Source: JACKJP01 sp050249695
Lineage (GTDB): Bacteria > Pseudomonadota > Alphaproteobacteria > Rhizobiales > Tepidamorphaceae
Direction of reading: 5' to 3'
DNA: 64,000 nucleotides
Assembly: GCA_050249695.1 (NCBI GenBank)
Contig: JBFWQA010000003.1
Coordinates: 473,259 to 537,258 of the forward strand
Numbering within the stretch: the stretch's first letter is position 1; each line of letters starts with the position of its first letter. The notes below the pieces were generated by a model. That model had not been told where the DNA came from, did not search any database, and worked only from the letters and a program-made list of their open reading frames with translations. Below, piece by piece: positions 39,854 through 48,092 of this stretch. The position numbers and the translations under genes were made by a program.

Positions 39854-40402
39854 CTATCGAAGGACAGGCGCCACGCGGTTACGGGGCAGCGTCACATGCG
39901 AGCCCCCGAGAATGTCGAGCAGAACGCGCACGCGGTCCGACGCGGTCAGGCCGTCGAGCGTTCCGATGAGATCGGCGAACGGGCCGCCGGTGACCTGCAC
40001 CTGTTCGCCGTCCCTCAGATCGTCGCGCAGGCAGAGAATCCCGGCGCCGTCCGTGCGCGCCACGAGAGTCTCGACGAGACCGTCCGGCACGGGGTCGGGC
40101 ACATTGCCGCGCATGATGAGATGGCGCACGCCATGCGTGCCGTTGACGGCGCGCCACCGGTCGCGCCCGATATCGAACTGGACGAAGAGATAGCAGGGGA
40201 AATAGGCGGTCAGCACGGTATCCATGCGCCGCGCGTGACGGCGGGTCCGGAATCGCTGCGGCAGAAAGACGCCGAAATCCTGGTAAGCCAGATGCCGTGC
40301 GGCGTTTGGCTCGCGATGGGGATGGGTATGCACGACGTACCAGCGGTCCGTGCTGCGCGCCGCAGCGCCTTGCGGCGCTGATCGTGAAGGTTTGCTTCGC
40401 AT
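39854..40402 (-). CDS. NusG-paralogue transcription antiterminator (RfaH-like)
   Basis: A 182-residue protein with an NGN domain (about residues 18-115: RWYVVHTHPHREPNAARHL, FLPQRF, TAYFPCYLFVQFD, VNGTHGVRHLIM) and a C-terminal KOW domain (about 128-180: DGEQVQVTGGPFADLIGTLDG). Housekeeping NusG usually lies beside secE and rplK; this one sits inside an exopolysaccharide locus, which marks it as a specialised paralogue like RfaH or UpxY. Such factors join RNA polymerase at a specific element and carry it through long polysaccharide operons. GGAGAGG precedes the ATG at 40402; longer starts lack a ribosome site. Confidence 0.9.
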   Translation of the reverse strand: MRSKPSRSAPQGAAARSTDRWYVVHTHPHREPNAARHLAYQDFGVFLPQRFRTRRHARRMDTVLTAYFPCYLFVQFDIGRDRWRAVNGTHGVRHLIMRGNVPDPVPDGLVETLVARTDGAGILCLRDDLRDGEQVQVTGGPFADLIGTLDGLTASDRVRVLLDILGGSHVTLPRNRVAPVLR

Positions 40403-40718
40403 CTCGGTCGACCTCTCCATTCGTGCAAGAGCCGCGACATGCGCGACCTGCGGCAGTCCAATCCTCAATGCCCCCGAATCCGGCCTGCCTCAGCGGCAGG
40501 CCGCGCCTCCTTGTCCTCGTTCCGTTGCCCGTTCCGTCCGCGCCATATGACGCGGATGCCTGCGGATTGCCGCGCAAAGCGCGAAAATCCATTCCTCCGG
40601 CCGCCGCAGAATGCCGCGGCCGCAAGCGAAAGCCCTCAGGAATGGATGTCTCTACCCGTGACGGTTTATGGCCTCTTCTTTCCGCATCGGCCCTCTCCGC
40701 CCGAGGGCCGCCGCGCCG
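40403..40718 (-). other. Leader of the NusG-like gene with a long-armed hairpin
   Basis: 316 non-coding bases between the initiating transferase gene and the NusG-like gene. Arms ATCCATTCCT (40587-40596) and AGGAATGGAT (40638-40647) are perfect inverted repeats enclosing a further GC-rich stem; on the minus strand the structure ends in TTTT. It may terminate or attenuate transcription between the two genes. No small gene is evident. Confidence 0.55.
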
Positions 40719-42185
40719 TCAATATGCCTGCCGGTGCAACAACAACGTCGCCGCTGTTCTGGCGATGATCTGGAGATCGAGCCAGATGGACCAGTTGTTG
40801 ATGTACCAGATGTCGTGTTTGATCCTGTCCTCCATGGACACGAGTTCGCGCGTCTCCCCGCGAAGGCCGTTCACCTGCGCCCAGCCGGTAAGCCCCGGTT
40901 TGACGTGGTGGCGATAGGCGTAGGTCGCGATCAGCGCGTCGTAATAGTGGTCGTGGGCGATCGCGTGCGGCCGCGGCCCGACAATCGACATGTCGCCCTT
41001 GAGCACGTTGAAGAGCTGCGGCAACTCGTCGATGCTCGTGCGCCTGAGCACCGCGCCCAGGCGGGTGACGCGAACGTCATTGCGCGTCGCCTGCCGGATC
41101 GTCTCGCCATCCTCGCACACCCGCATCGTGCGGAACTTGAAGATCGTGAACGAGCGTTCGCCGAATCCTTTCCGCGACTGCCGGAAAATGACCGGGCGGC
41201 CCGACTCGGCGAGGATCGCGGCGCCCGTCAGAACGAGAAGCGGCGACAAGGCCAGCAGCGCGAGCGACGCGATCGCGACGTCGATCGCCCGCTTGACGTG
41301 CAGTTCCATCGCCGAAAGCGGCGGCCGCTGCACCTCGAAACCGGAAAGGCGGCCGACCTGAAGAGGCCGTCCGCGCAGCGCGTGACCCATCTCCTCACCG
41401 GCGAATAGATAGACCGGCAGCGGCACCTGGCCGAGCGCGAGGGTGACCGCGTTCAGCGGCCGCCATTTCTGCATCGGCAGAAACAGGTAGATCTCGTTGA
41501 ACGGCACGGACTGGTAGGCGGCGCGGATCGTTTCCAATATTTCCGCTCCGCCATGATCGCCCGCAGCGGCCGCTTCGAGCCTGTCGGGATCGACCACCGT
41601 CACCGAAGAAATATTGACGCCGTTGCGCGCGGCCTCGCGCACGATCCGTTCCCGCTGGCCAGCTTCGCCGGCGCAGATCAGATGCGCGTTGCTCAAGGCG
41701 AGCTGGCCGTGAGCGAGACTGCGGCGAAGAACGCCGGTCAGCGCCAGCCGCGCCATCACGATGACGGCGAGGCCCAGCACGAACGAGAATGTCAGGACCG
41801 CGCGCGAATAATCGGGCGTGATCTTGAGCAGGAAGCCGACCCATCCGATCACGAAGAAGACCGCGCACCAGCCGAGCAGAAGGACCTTCAATTGCCTGGA
41901 CATATCCAGAAACGCCTGAACGCCATAGGCGCGCTGCAGGCATTGAAAGGCGACGAACAGGCTCGATACCAGAATCGTCGCCGAGCGCCCTTCATGTGAG
42001 CCGGCGAAACTACCGTCGAGATAGTTATGATAGCCAAGATCGACCGCGATCATTAGCGCCGCGACGACGATGAAATCGAACAGCGCCGATAAAGTCGCAA
42101 GAGAAGCGTCGGAAACCTTGATATGACCGGAGGCCAAAACCGGCGTCATCTCGGAACGAGCAAGTGCGCTTTCCAATTTGATCAT
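40719..42185 (-). CDS. Undecaprenyl-phosphate sugar phosphotransferase (WbaP/ExoY-type)
   Basis: A 488-residue membrane enzyme that starts repeat-unit synthesis by moving a sugar-1-phosphate onto undecaprenyl phosphate. The N-terminal half has four or five helices and a degenerate Rossmann-like cytosolic domain (about residues 160-270). The catalytic domain holds KRAIDVAIASLALLAL, IFRQSRKGFGERSFTIFKFRTM, RRTSIDELPQLFNVLKGDMSIVGPRP and KPGLTGWAQVNGLRG. It is the most upstream gene of the minus-strand locus; an AT-rich region before it is the likely promoter area. Confidence 0.95.
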   Translation of the reverse strand: MIKLESALARSEMTPVLASGHIKVSDASLATLSALFDFIVVAALMIAVDLGYHNYLDGSFAGSHEGRSATILVSSLFVAFQCLQRAYGVQAFLDMSRQLKVLLLGWCAVFFVIGWVGFLLKITPDYSRAVLTFSFVLGLAVIVMARLALTGVLRRSLAHGQLALSNAHLICAGEAGQRERIVREAARNGVNISSVTVVDPDRLEAAAAGDHGGAEILETIRAAYQSVPFNEIYLFLPMQKWRPLNAVTLALGQVPLPVYLFAGEEMGHALRGRPLQVGRLSGFEVQRPPLSAMELHVKRAIDVAIASLALLALSPLLVLTGAAILAESGRPVIFRQSRKGFGERSFTIFKFRTMRVCEDGETIRQATRNDVRVTRLGAVLRRTSIDELPQLFNVLKGDMSIVGPRPHAIAHDHYYDALIATYAYRHHVKPGLTGWAQVNGLRGETRELVSMEDRIKHDIWYINNWSIWLDLQIIARTAATLLLHRQAY

Positions 42186-42504
42186 TCTGCCCTCGATTTA
42201 ACTTTCAGAAAGTCTTAAACGAGACATCAATGCATTTATTGTAATAATGCGTCGACTCACCCTATCGGGAACTCTAAAATAGGCCAAAGTATGGCGGTGC
42301 AAAAAAGGACAAGTTTCGTCAATATTTGCAGTAAATCCGAGAAACGAGTAGAAATATTCCGTGAAGCGAAGCCATCGCCACAGAAAGACTTCAAATCTTG
42401 CTCCCAGCCGCTAATTCAGGCAAGGTCAAATTTTGGGCATTTTGCACTGCAGCATGAGCCGGATCGAAATCCGGAACGCACGTCGCCTGGGAAGGTTCCG
42501 CGCC
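42186..42504. other. AT-rich upstream region of the initiating transferase gene
   Basis: 319 non-coding bases, AT-rich between about 42190 and 42420 compared with its surroundings. It probably holds the main promoter of the exopolysaccharide operon and regulator sites. I could not pick a single convincing -35/-10 pair. Confidence 0.45.
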
Positions 42505-42894
42505 TTATCGCTTGGTGCTGCTCTGGCCGCCGGCTCCTTCGCGGCGGCGAGGCCGGCCTTCGTCGTCCGGCGTCCGCTCACGCGGCCGATCGGCGCCGGC
42601 GTTGCGTTCATGAGGGCGAGGGAGGGCGTCTGCGGCCTTGCCCGGCGCGCTGTCCTCATCGACCATGTCGGCACCGGACATGGCGCGTACGAGCACGGCG
42701 CCGAAATAGCCGGCCTGAAACAGAGCAAGCATGACAATGGTATGCAGCGCGCCGGCGCCGAGGCCTTGCCCGGCAAGGATCGAGCCCGCCATGACGGCGC
42801 ACGCGAGAAGGGCAAGGCTGAAGATCAGAACGCGGACAGTCGCCGTGAGCCCGAGCACCAAGCCGGCAAGCAGCGCGAGCGCATAGAGTATCAA
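42505..42894 (-). CDS. Hypothetical membrane protein
   Basis: A 129-residue protein: two or three hydrophobic helices in residues 1-72 (ALALLAGLVLGLTATVRVLIFSLALLACAVMA and a later one around HTIVMLALFQAGYFGAVLV), then a highly charged Arg/Glu/Pro-rich cytoplasmic tail. The start appears to be TTG at 42894, with GGGAGGAG about eleven bases upstream. No function assigned. Its position between the exopolysaccharide locus and glnII gives no clue. Confidence 0.65.
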   Translation of the reverse strand: MILYALALLAGLVLGLTATVRVLIFSLALLACAVMAGSILAGQGLGAGALHTIVMLALFQAGYFGAVLVRAMSGADMVDEDSAPGKAADALPRPHERNAGADRPRERTPDDEGRPRRREGAGGQSSTKR

Positions 42895-42988
42895 GGTCCT
42901 GAACTCCTCCCGCCGACGGCGTGTATCCGAGGGCTGTGACGCCCGCCGTTTGCCGTTCTCTGAGAAGAAGTATAACGCAAAATGGAAA

Positions 42989-43012
42989 GGGGCGCCCGCA
43001 ATGGGGCGCCCC
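42989..43012 (-). terminator. Intrinsic terminator after glnII
   Basis: GGGGCGCCC and GGGCGCCCC form a stem with a short loop 27 bases after the glnII stop, followed on the minus strand by TTTCC and TTTT. Confidence 0.75.
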
Positions 43013-43039
43013 GATTTTGTGCCTTGCTGCGCTGATGCC

Positions 43040-44077
43040 TCAGGCGGCGGCGCTCGCGGCGTCCTTGTCGACGGATTCGATCGTCTTCAGGATCTGGGAA
43101 GCGATCTGATAGGGGTCGCCCTGCGAGTTCGGCCGGCGGTCTTCCAGATATCCCCTGTAACCGTTATTGGCAAAGCTGTGCGGCACCCGGATCGAGGCGC
43201 CGCGGTCGGCGATGCCATAGCTGAAGGTGTGGATCGACTGCGTCTCGTGCTTTCCGGTAAGGCGCATGTGGTTGTCCGGACCGTAAACCGCGATATGGTC
43301 CGCGCGGTTCTTTTCGAAAGCCGCCATGAGCTTCTCGAAATAGTCCTTGCCACCCACCGTGCGCATGTATTCGGTGGAGAAGTTGGCATGCATGCCCGAG
43401 CCGTTCCAGTCGGTGTCGCCGAGCGGCTTGCAATGATATTCGACGTCGATCTCGTATTTCTCGGTCAGACGCTGCAACAGGTAGCGCGCCATCCACATTT
43501 CGTCGGCGGCGCGGCGCGAACCCTTGCCGAAGATCTGGAATTCCCACTGTCCCTTTGCGACCTCGGCATTGATGCCTTCGTGGTTGATGCCGGCGGCCAG
43601 GCAGAGGTCGAGATGCTGCTCGACGATCTCGCGCGCGACCGAACCGACATTCGAGTATCCAACGCCGGTGTAGTAGGGACCTTGCGGCGCAGGAAATCCG
43701 CTGGCCGGGAAGCCGAGCGGACGGCCATCCTTGTAGAAGAAATACTCCTGCTCGAATCCGAACCATGCGCCGTCGTCATCAAGGATGGTCGCGCGCTTGT
43801 TGGACGGATGGGGCGTCACGCCGTCCGGCATCATCACTTCGCACAGGACTAGGACGCCGTTGGTGCGAGCCGGATCGGGAAATACGCGAACCGGCTTCAG
43901 GACGCAGTCCGAACTGCTGCCTTCAGCCTGTTTGGTGGAGCTGCCGTCGAACCCCCAGAGCGGCAGTTCGTCCAGCGAGGGGAAGCTGTCGAAGGCCTTG
44001 ATCTGAGTCTTGCCTCGCAGGTTCGGCACCGGCGTGTAACCGTCAAGCCAGATATACTCGAGCTTATACTTGATCAT
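43040..44077 (-). CDS. glnII: Glutamine synthetase type II
   Basis: A 345-residue enzyme of the eukaryote-like GSII family found mainly in Rhizobiales and actinomycetes; GSI would be about 470 residues. Motifs: LWGFDGSST near residue 42, PHPSNKRATI, GFEQEYFF, NEG-type GINHEGINAEVAKGQWEFQIF, the Pro/Asn-rich loop DWNGSGMHANFSTE and SIRVPHSFA. It assimilates ammonium into glutamine in the cytoplasm. The ATG at 44077 aligns with family N-termini. A GG-N10-GC sigma-54 promoter lies about 105 bases upstream, as expected for NtrC control. Confidence 0.97.
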   Translation of the reverse strand: MIKYKLEYIWLDGYTPVPNLRGKTQIKAFDSFPSLDELPLWGFDGSSTKQAEGSSSDCVLKPVRVFPDPARTNGVLVLCEVMMPDGVTPHPSNKRATILDDDGAWFGFEQEYFFYKDGRPLGFPASGFPAPQGPYYTGVGYSNVGSVAREIVEQHLDLCLAAGINHEGINAEVAKGQWEFQIFGKGSRRAADEMWMARYLLQRLTEKYEIDVEYHCKPLGDTDWNGSGMHANFSTEYMRTVGGKDYFEKLMAAFEKNRADHIAVYGPDNHMRLTGKHETQSIHTFSYGIADRGASIRVPHSFANNGYRGYLEDRRPNSQGDPYQIASQILKTIESVDKDAASAAA

Positions 44078-44180
44078 TGGCGGATCTCTCATCTCCTGTT
44101 GGCGCTAGGTGGGAGGACTTTCCGGACGGGAATTTCCCCGGTTTCAGCGGCGCGCCGCGCCGGAAGCTTAAGCCTTTACT

Positions 44181-44197
44181 TGCATCAAGCGTGCCAA
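44181..44197 (-). promoter_or_regulatory. Sigma-54 promoter of glnII
   Basis: On the minus strand TTGGCACGCTTGATGCA has the invariant GG and GC exactly ten bases apart and the TGGCAC core of -24 elements. Confidence 0.8.
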
Positions 44198-44372
44198 ATT
44201 GCGCCGTCCGAGGAGGAAACCGGCCCGCTGCGCCATGGCGGAGAGGCAGCGGTTAAGATTCCTTTCACGAATCCGGGGACTTCGCAGGAGCCGACCCTCT
44301 TGCGCCAAAAGTAAACGTGCCGGCAACACTTGGAGGCCGGAATATTGCTGCACAAAGAAGCAGCGTTCTTGA

Positions 44373-44389
44373 TGCACAAATGTTTGGCA
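44373..44389. promoter_or_regulatory. Possible NtrC-type activator site
   Basis: TGCACAAATGTTTGGCA is an imperfect inverted repeat resembling NtrC sites (TGCAC arms), about 180 bases upstream of the sigma-54 promoter on the minus strand. A second similar TGCACAAAG lies at 44349-44357. Confidence 0.35.
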
Positions 44390-44442
44390 AATAGGCGTTT
44401 TTTGCAGTTTTTTTATGCATGGACTCTTCCGACTCTGATATA

Positions 44443-44468
44443 GGAACATTATCTGACGCTGACGCGTT
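44443..44468 (+). promoter_or_regulatory. EcfG-type promoter of the DUF2735 gene
   Basis: GGAAC (44443-44447), 17-bp spacer, CGTT (44465-44468), 35 bases before the start codon. Confidence 0.6.
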
Positions 44469-44502
44469 GGGCGCCAGCGCGGTGTCGCAGAAAGGAATGA
44501 CG

Positions 44503-44685
44503 ATGAGAGAAGAGGAGAAGAGATCGGCGACGATCTTGCAGTTTCCCGTCGGTGGACGGGCGAGCCTGACCGGACGGAACGCGGCGCGTGTCGCTGAAGC
44601 CCCGGTTGAAGCTCCCACCGTAATGGGTGGTGCCTGGTATCACGACGAAGCGATCATCCGTAACGATCGCGTAACGCGCAACTAG
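44503..44685 (+). CDS. DUF2735 small protein divergent from glnII
   Basis: A 60-residue soluble protein with the DUF2735 hallmark SATILQFPVGGRASL near the N-terminus. Genes of this family are regularly found divergent from or next to glnII in rhizobia; the function is unknown but a role in nitrogen regulation is plausible. AAAGGA lies six bases before the ATG at 44503; an ATG two codons earlier is possible. An EcfG-type promoter lies just upstream and a strong terminator downstream, so it is a single-gene unit. Confidence 0.88.
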   Translation: MREEEKRSATILQFPVGGRASLTGRNAARVAEAPVEAPTVMGGAWYHDEAIIRNDRVTRN

Positions 44686-44735
44686 GCCTGACCATGCCAG
44701 ACCTGCCACCGGCCGATAAAAGGCTCGAAGACTGA

Positions 44736-44767
44736 AATGGCCGACCCGAAGATGGGCCGGCCATTTT
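44736..44767 (+). terminator. Intrinsic terminator after the DUF2735 gene
   Basis: AATGGCCG and CGGCCATT (extended by CCC/GGG with one mismatch) form a long stem followed by TTT. Confidence 0.85.
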
Positions 44768-44828
44768 GATTCATGCACCTGGATTCCGCCGGGCGCACCT
44801 TGGCGTCACCGCAGTCCTGCGGCCCGGT

Positions 44829-45482
44829 TCAGAATTCCACTTCAAGCTCGATGATCTCGTCGGGCTCGGCCAGAGCCGCCTCGCTCCATTCCTTCATGGG
44901 CGCCCAGTTGAAGATCGTGTCGCAATACGCCTGAAGCTCCGGTTCCAGTTCGACCGCGTAGGTGCGGAATCGGGTGCAGACAGGTGCGTACATGGCATCG
45001 GCCATGGTCGGCTTTCCGAAAAGGAAGGGGCCGCCATAGGTTTTCAGACAATCCTCCCAGATCTCCTTGATCCGCTGGACGTCAGGCCGCGCGCCTGAAA
45101 AGATTTTGAAGCGCTCGTGTCGCGCCTTGATGTTCATCGGCAGCGCCGAGCGCAGATTGTGAAAGCCTGAATGCATTTCGCCGGAGACCGCCCGGCAATG
45201 CGCGCGCGCCCTGCGATCCTTCGGCAGCAGCCCGGCATCGGGTGCGATCTCGTGAAGATACTCCGCAATCGCCAGCGTATCCCAGACATCCACGCCTTCA
45301 TGGGAAAGCCTCGGCACGCGGACGGACGGCGAGAGGAGCAGCAGTTCCTGGCGTGTCTCCGGATCGTCCGGATCGACATGGCTCTCGGCGAAGTCCAGCC
45401 CGGCCATGCGGCAAAGCAGCCAGCCCCGCAGCGACCAGGAAGAGTAGTTCTTGGAGGAAATCGTCAATGTCGCCCGCGTCAT
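44829..45482 (-). CDS. Glutathione S-transferase family protein
   Basis: A 217-residue cytosolic enzyme. The N-terminal thioredoxin fold (about residues 1-80) begins LTISSKNYSSWSLRGWLL, where Ser/Tyr near position 13-16 would activate glutathione, followed by the cis-Pro VRVPRL. The helical domain starts near residue 90 and includes FLFGKPTMADAMYAPV. The N-terminal pattern S-K-N-Y-S-S-W-S matches a GST subgroup annotated for maleylacetoacetate or unknown substrates. It is divergent from phaZ; the substrate is unknown. Confidence 0.92.
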   Translation of the reverse strand: MTRATLTISSKNYSSWSLRGWLLCRMAGLDFAESHVDPDDPETRQELLLLSPSVRVPRLSHEGVDVWDTLAIAEYLHEIAPDAGLLPKDRRARAHCRAVSGEMHSGFHNLRSALPMNIKARHERFKIFSGARPDVQRIKEIWEDCLKTYGGPFLFGKPTMADAMYAPVCTRFRTYAVELEPELQAYCDTIFNWAPMKEWSEAALAEPDEIIELEVEF

Positions 45483-45508
45483 AACCTACTCCGATCCACA
45501 TCCCCTGC

Positions 45509-45537
45509 CGCACTGCACATAATTCTGTCGCACTGCA
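45509..45537. promoter_or_regulatory. Repeated CGCACTGCA boxes upstream of phaZ (PhaR-like)
   Basis: CGCACTGCA occurs at 45509-45517 and 45529-45537, 20 bp apart, so both face the same side of the helix. The TGCAnTGCA-type core resembles sites of the polyhydroxybutyrate regulator PhaR/AniA of alphaproteobacteria. The position fits repression of phaZ. Confidence 0.45.
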
Positions 45538-45624
45538 ACAAAATATGCACTAGATTTTTTGTGAAAGGCTGCGCTTGCGGTTGTTTCCCGCAGGCAACGG
45601 CCCGGCTGTTAAGGGATCCTCGGG

Positions 45625-46836
45625 TTGCTCTACCAGATCTATCAGCTGCAGGACGACTTCATCGAGCCTTGGCGACGGCTGGCCCGCACGCTGCGTCTCG
45701 AGGAGATGCCAGGTGTGCGATTGGCCAATGACGCCGCCCACCACATCGCCGCCGCGATGGAAATGATCTCGCGTTTCCGTCTCACGCATGAACGTCCCGA
45801 ATTCGCGATCGGGACGGTTCGGGTCGGCAATCGCGACGTGCCCGTGACCGAGCAGGTCGTGCTCGACCTGCCCTTTGGCCGCCTTCTCCGTTTTGTCAAG
45901 GACGTCGACACGCCGCAGCCGCCGGTTCTTGTCGTCGCCCCCCTTTCGGGACATTTCGCGACACTGCTCCGCAACACTGTCGAGGTGCTGCTGCGCGACC
46001 ATGACGTCTACATCACCGACTGGGTGAACGCGCGCGACGTGCCCGTGGAGGCCGGACGCTTCGGGGTGGAGGACTATGTCGACTATCTCATCCGGTTCAT
46101 GGAGAAGATCGGTCCGGGCGGCAACATGCTCGCGGTCTGCCAGCCCTGCGTTCAGGCGCTGATCGCGGTTGCCGTCATGTCGCAGGACAACAACCCCGCG
46201 ACGCCCCGCACCATGACCCTCATGGCCGGCCCGATCGACACGCGCGAAAGCCCGACGGCGGTCAACAGGCTGGCGACGGAAAGGCCGCTGAGCTGGTTCG
46301 AGCAGAACGTGATTTCCACCGTTCCCTCGCGCCATCCGGGCGGCGGCCGCCGCGTCTATCCCGGCTTCGTGCAGCTCACCGCCTTCATGGCGATGAACAT
46401 GCCCCGTCACCGCGAGGCACACCGCAAGCTTTACGAGCACCTGTCCAGGGGAGAGACGGCCGAGGCCACCAGGATCAAGGATTTCTACGATGAATATTTC
46501 GCCGTCCTCGACCTCACCGAGGAATTCTACCTGGAGACGGTCGGGCGGATTTTCCAGCGCGCCGAGCTCGCCGAGGGCAATTTCACCTATCGCGGCCGCA
46601 AGGTCGACCCGGGCGCCATCCGCAACACCGCGCTGCTGACGGTCGAAGGCGGACGCGACGACATTTGCGCGCTCGGCCAGACGGCGGCCGCGCACGAGCT
46701 GTGCAGCTCGCTGCGCCCGCACCTCAAGCGCCATCATCTGCAGGCCAATGTCGGCCATTACGGCGTGTTCAGCGGCAAGCGCTGGGAGAAGGAAATCTAT
46801 CCCATCGTGCGCAACATGATCCTGTCGATGGAGTAG
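45625..46836 (+). CDS. phaZ: Intracellular polyhydroxybutyrate depolymerase
   Basis: A 403-residue cytoplasmic enzyme of the i-PHB depolymerase family that frees 3-hydroxybutyrate from storage granules. The likely nucleophile is Cys172 in LAVCQPCVQAL, equivalent to the catalytic Cys of the Ralstonia enzyme, instead of a lipase-box serine. A late Asp in VEGGRDDICA and His in NVGHYGVFSG complete the triad. Family members begin with LYQ(I/L)Y, which supports the TTG start with AAGGGA upstream. Two repeated TGC-rich boxes lie in the promoter region. Confidence 0.95.
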   Translation: MLYQIYQLQDDFIEPWRRLARTLRLEEMPGVRLANDAAHHIAAAMEMISRFRLTHERPEFAIGTVRVGNRDVPVTEQVVLDLPFGRLLRFVKDVDTPQPPVLVVAPLSGHFATLLRNTVEVLLRDHDVYITDWVNARDVPVEAGRFGVEDYVDYLIRFMEKIGPGGNMLAVCQPCVQALIAVAVMSQDNNPATPRTMTLMAGPIDTRESPTAVNRLATERPLSWFEQNVISTVPSRHPGGGRRVYPGFVQLTAFMAMNMPRHREAHRKLYEHLSRGETAEATRIKDFYDEYFAVLDLTEEFYLETVGRIFQRAELAEGNFTYRGRKVDPGAIRNTALLTVEGGRDDICALGQTAAAHELCSSLRPHLKRHHLQANVGHYGVFSGKRWEKEIYPIVRNMILSME

Positions 46837-46887
46837 CGGCGGCGCCCTCACGCCGCCGCCATCTCCGACCTTCGTCTCGCATCCGCC

Positions 46888-48000
46888 CTATGCCGGCGCC
46901 GGTCCGACATAGCGCGACTGCGGGCGGATCAGGCGCCCGTCGCGCTCCTGCTCCAGCACATGCGCCGTCCACCCGGCCATGCGGCCTGCGGCGAAGACGT
47001 TGGTGAAGCTCTCGCGCGGAAAGCCGACAGCCTCCAGGACGAGTGCGGTATAGAATTCCACATTCGTCTGTAGCGGCCGCTGCGGCTTCCTTGCGGCAAG
47101 CAGCGCCAGCGCCGCCGCTTCCACCTTTTCAGCAAACCGGATACGGCCGCCGCCGTCGCGCAGCAGCTGCACGGCGCCTTTCAGCACATCGGCGCGGGGA
47201 TCGCGGACGCGGTAGATCCTGTGGCCGAAGCCCATGAGCCGTTCGCCGCGCCCCAGGGCATCGCTCAGCCACGCGTGAATGCGCTCCTGCGAACCGATCG
47301 CGTCGAGCATGTCGAGGACCGGCCCGGGCGCACCGCCGTGAAGCGGTCCCTTGAGTGCGCAGAGGCCGCCGATGACGGCGGAAAACAATCCCGCCTTCGT
47401 CGATGCGATGACACGCGCGGCAAAGGTGGAGGCGTTCAGGCCATGATCGGCGACGGTGACCAGATAGGCGTCGAGCGCCTTGATCCTTTCGGCGGCAGCC
47501 GGCTGCCCGTGCAGCATCCGCAGGAAATCCGCCGACTGCCCGATCGAGGGGTCCGGCGAAACCGGCTCCCGCCCCGCCCGGCGGCGTATGATGGCCGAGG
47601 CGAAGACGGGCACCGCGGCGACGGCGAGGATATGATGCGACCCGGCTTCCTCATCCGCGAGCGCTGAGAGAAGCAGGCGCAGGGCCTCCACTTGCGACAG
47701 CCTGTCCGTTGCCGGCAGAAGGCCGTCGAGCAAGGTGAAGGCACGCATTCTGGCCGCGCCGAGCGCAGCCCGGATCGTCTGTTCGTTCATCGGCTCGCGG
47801 GCAAGGTCCTTCCAGAGCAGCGCCAGGACGGCCTCGAAGGGCCAATCGGAAAGCGCTCCCAGTTCATGTCCGCGCACGATCAGCCGGCCGGCCGCGCCAT
47901 CCACATGGCTCAGCACCGTATTCGCGGCGACGACATTCTCAAGCCCGGAGGGGGATGCGACGGCGCCTGCCGAAATCGCGGTGTTCAGATGTTTGGTCAT
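46888..48000 (-). CDS. Citrate synthase family protein (CitA/PrpC-like)
   Basis: A 370-residue member of the citrate/2-methylcitrate synthase family. The two catalytic histidines are present in GPLHGGAPG and GFGHRIYRVRDPRAD. The third catalytic residue, normally Asp in N-V-D-F-Y, is Glu here (TNVEFYTALVLEA). It condenses oxaloacetate with acetyl- or propionyl-CoA if active. It is not the housekeeping gltA type (about 430 residues). Divergent from a second family member with a DNA-binding domain, across an AT-rich palindrome. ATG 48000 has GAGAGGA upstream. Confidence 0.9.
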   Translation of the reverse strand: MTKHLNTAISAGAVASPSGLENVVAANTVLSHVDGAAGRLIVRGHELGALSDWPFEAVLALLWKDLAREPMNEQTIRAALGAARMRAFTLLDGLLPATDRLSQVEALRLLLSALADEEAGSHHILAVAAVPVFASAIIRRRAGREPVSPDPSIGQSADFLRMLHGQPAAAERIKALDAYLVTVADHGLNASTFAARVIASTKAGLFSAVIGGLCALKGPLHGGAPGPVLDMLDAIGSQERIHAWLSDALGRGERLMGFGHRIYRVRDPRADVLKGAVQLLRDGGGRIRFAEKVEAAALALLAARKPQRPLQTNVEFYTALVLEAVGFPRESFTNVFAAGRMAGWTAHVLEQERDGRLIRPQSRYVGPAPA

Positions 48001-48059
48001 GGCAGATCCTCTCGGTTGACTTGCCCAAGAGAATGGGGATTGAATATATATCGTCAATC

Positions 48060-48076
48060 TTGATTATATAAATCAA
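48060..48076. promoter_or_regulatory. Palindromic operator between the two citrate-synthase-family genes
   Basis: TTGATTATATAAATCAA has perfect 6-bp arms around ATATA. It lies 17 bases before the plus-strand start and 60 before the minus-strand start. The probable ligand is the DNA-binding domain of the adjacent fusion protein. Confidence 0.5.
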
Positions 48077-48092
48077 TGTATATGAGGTGGAG

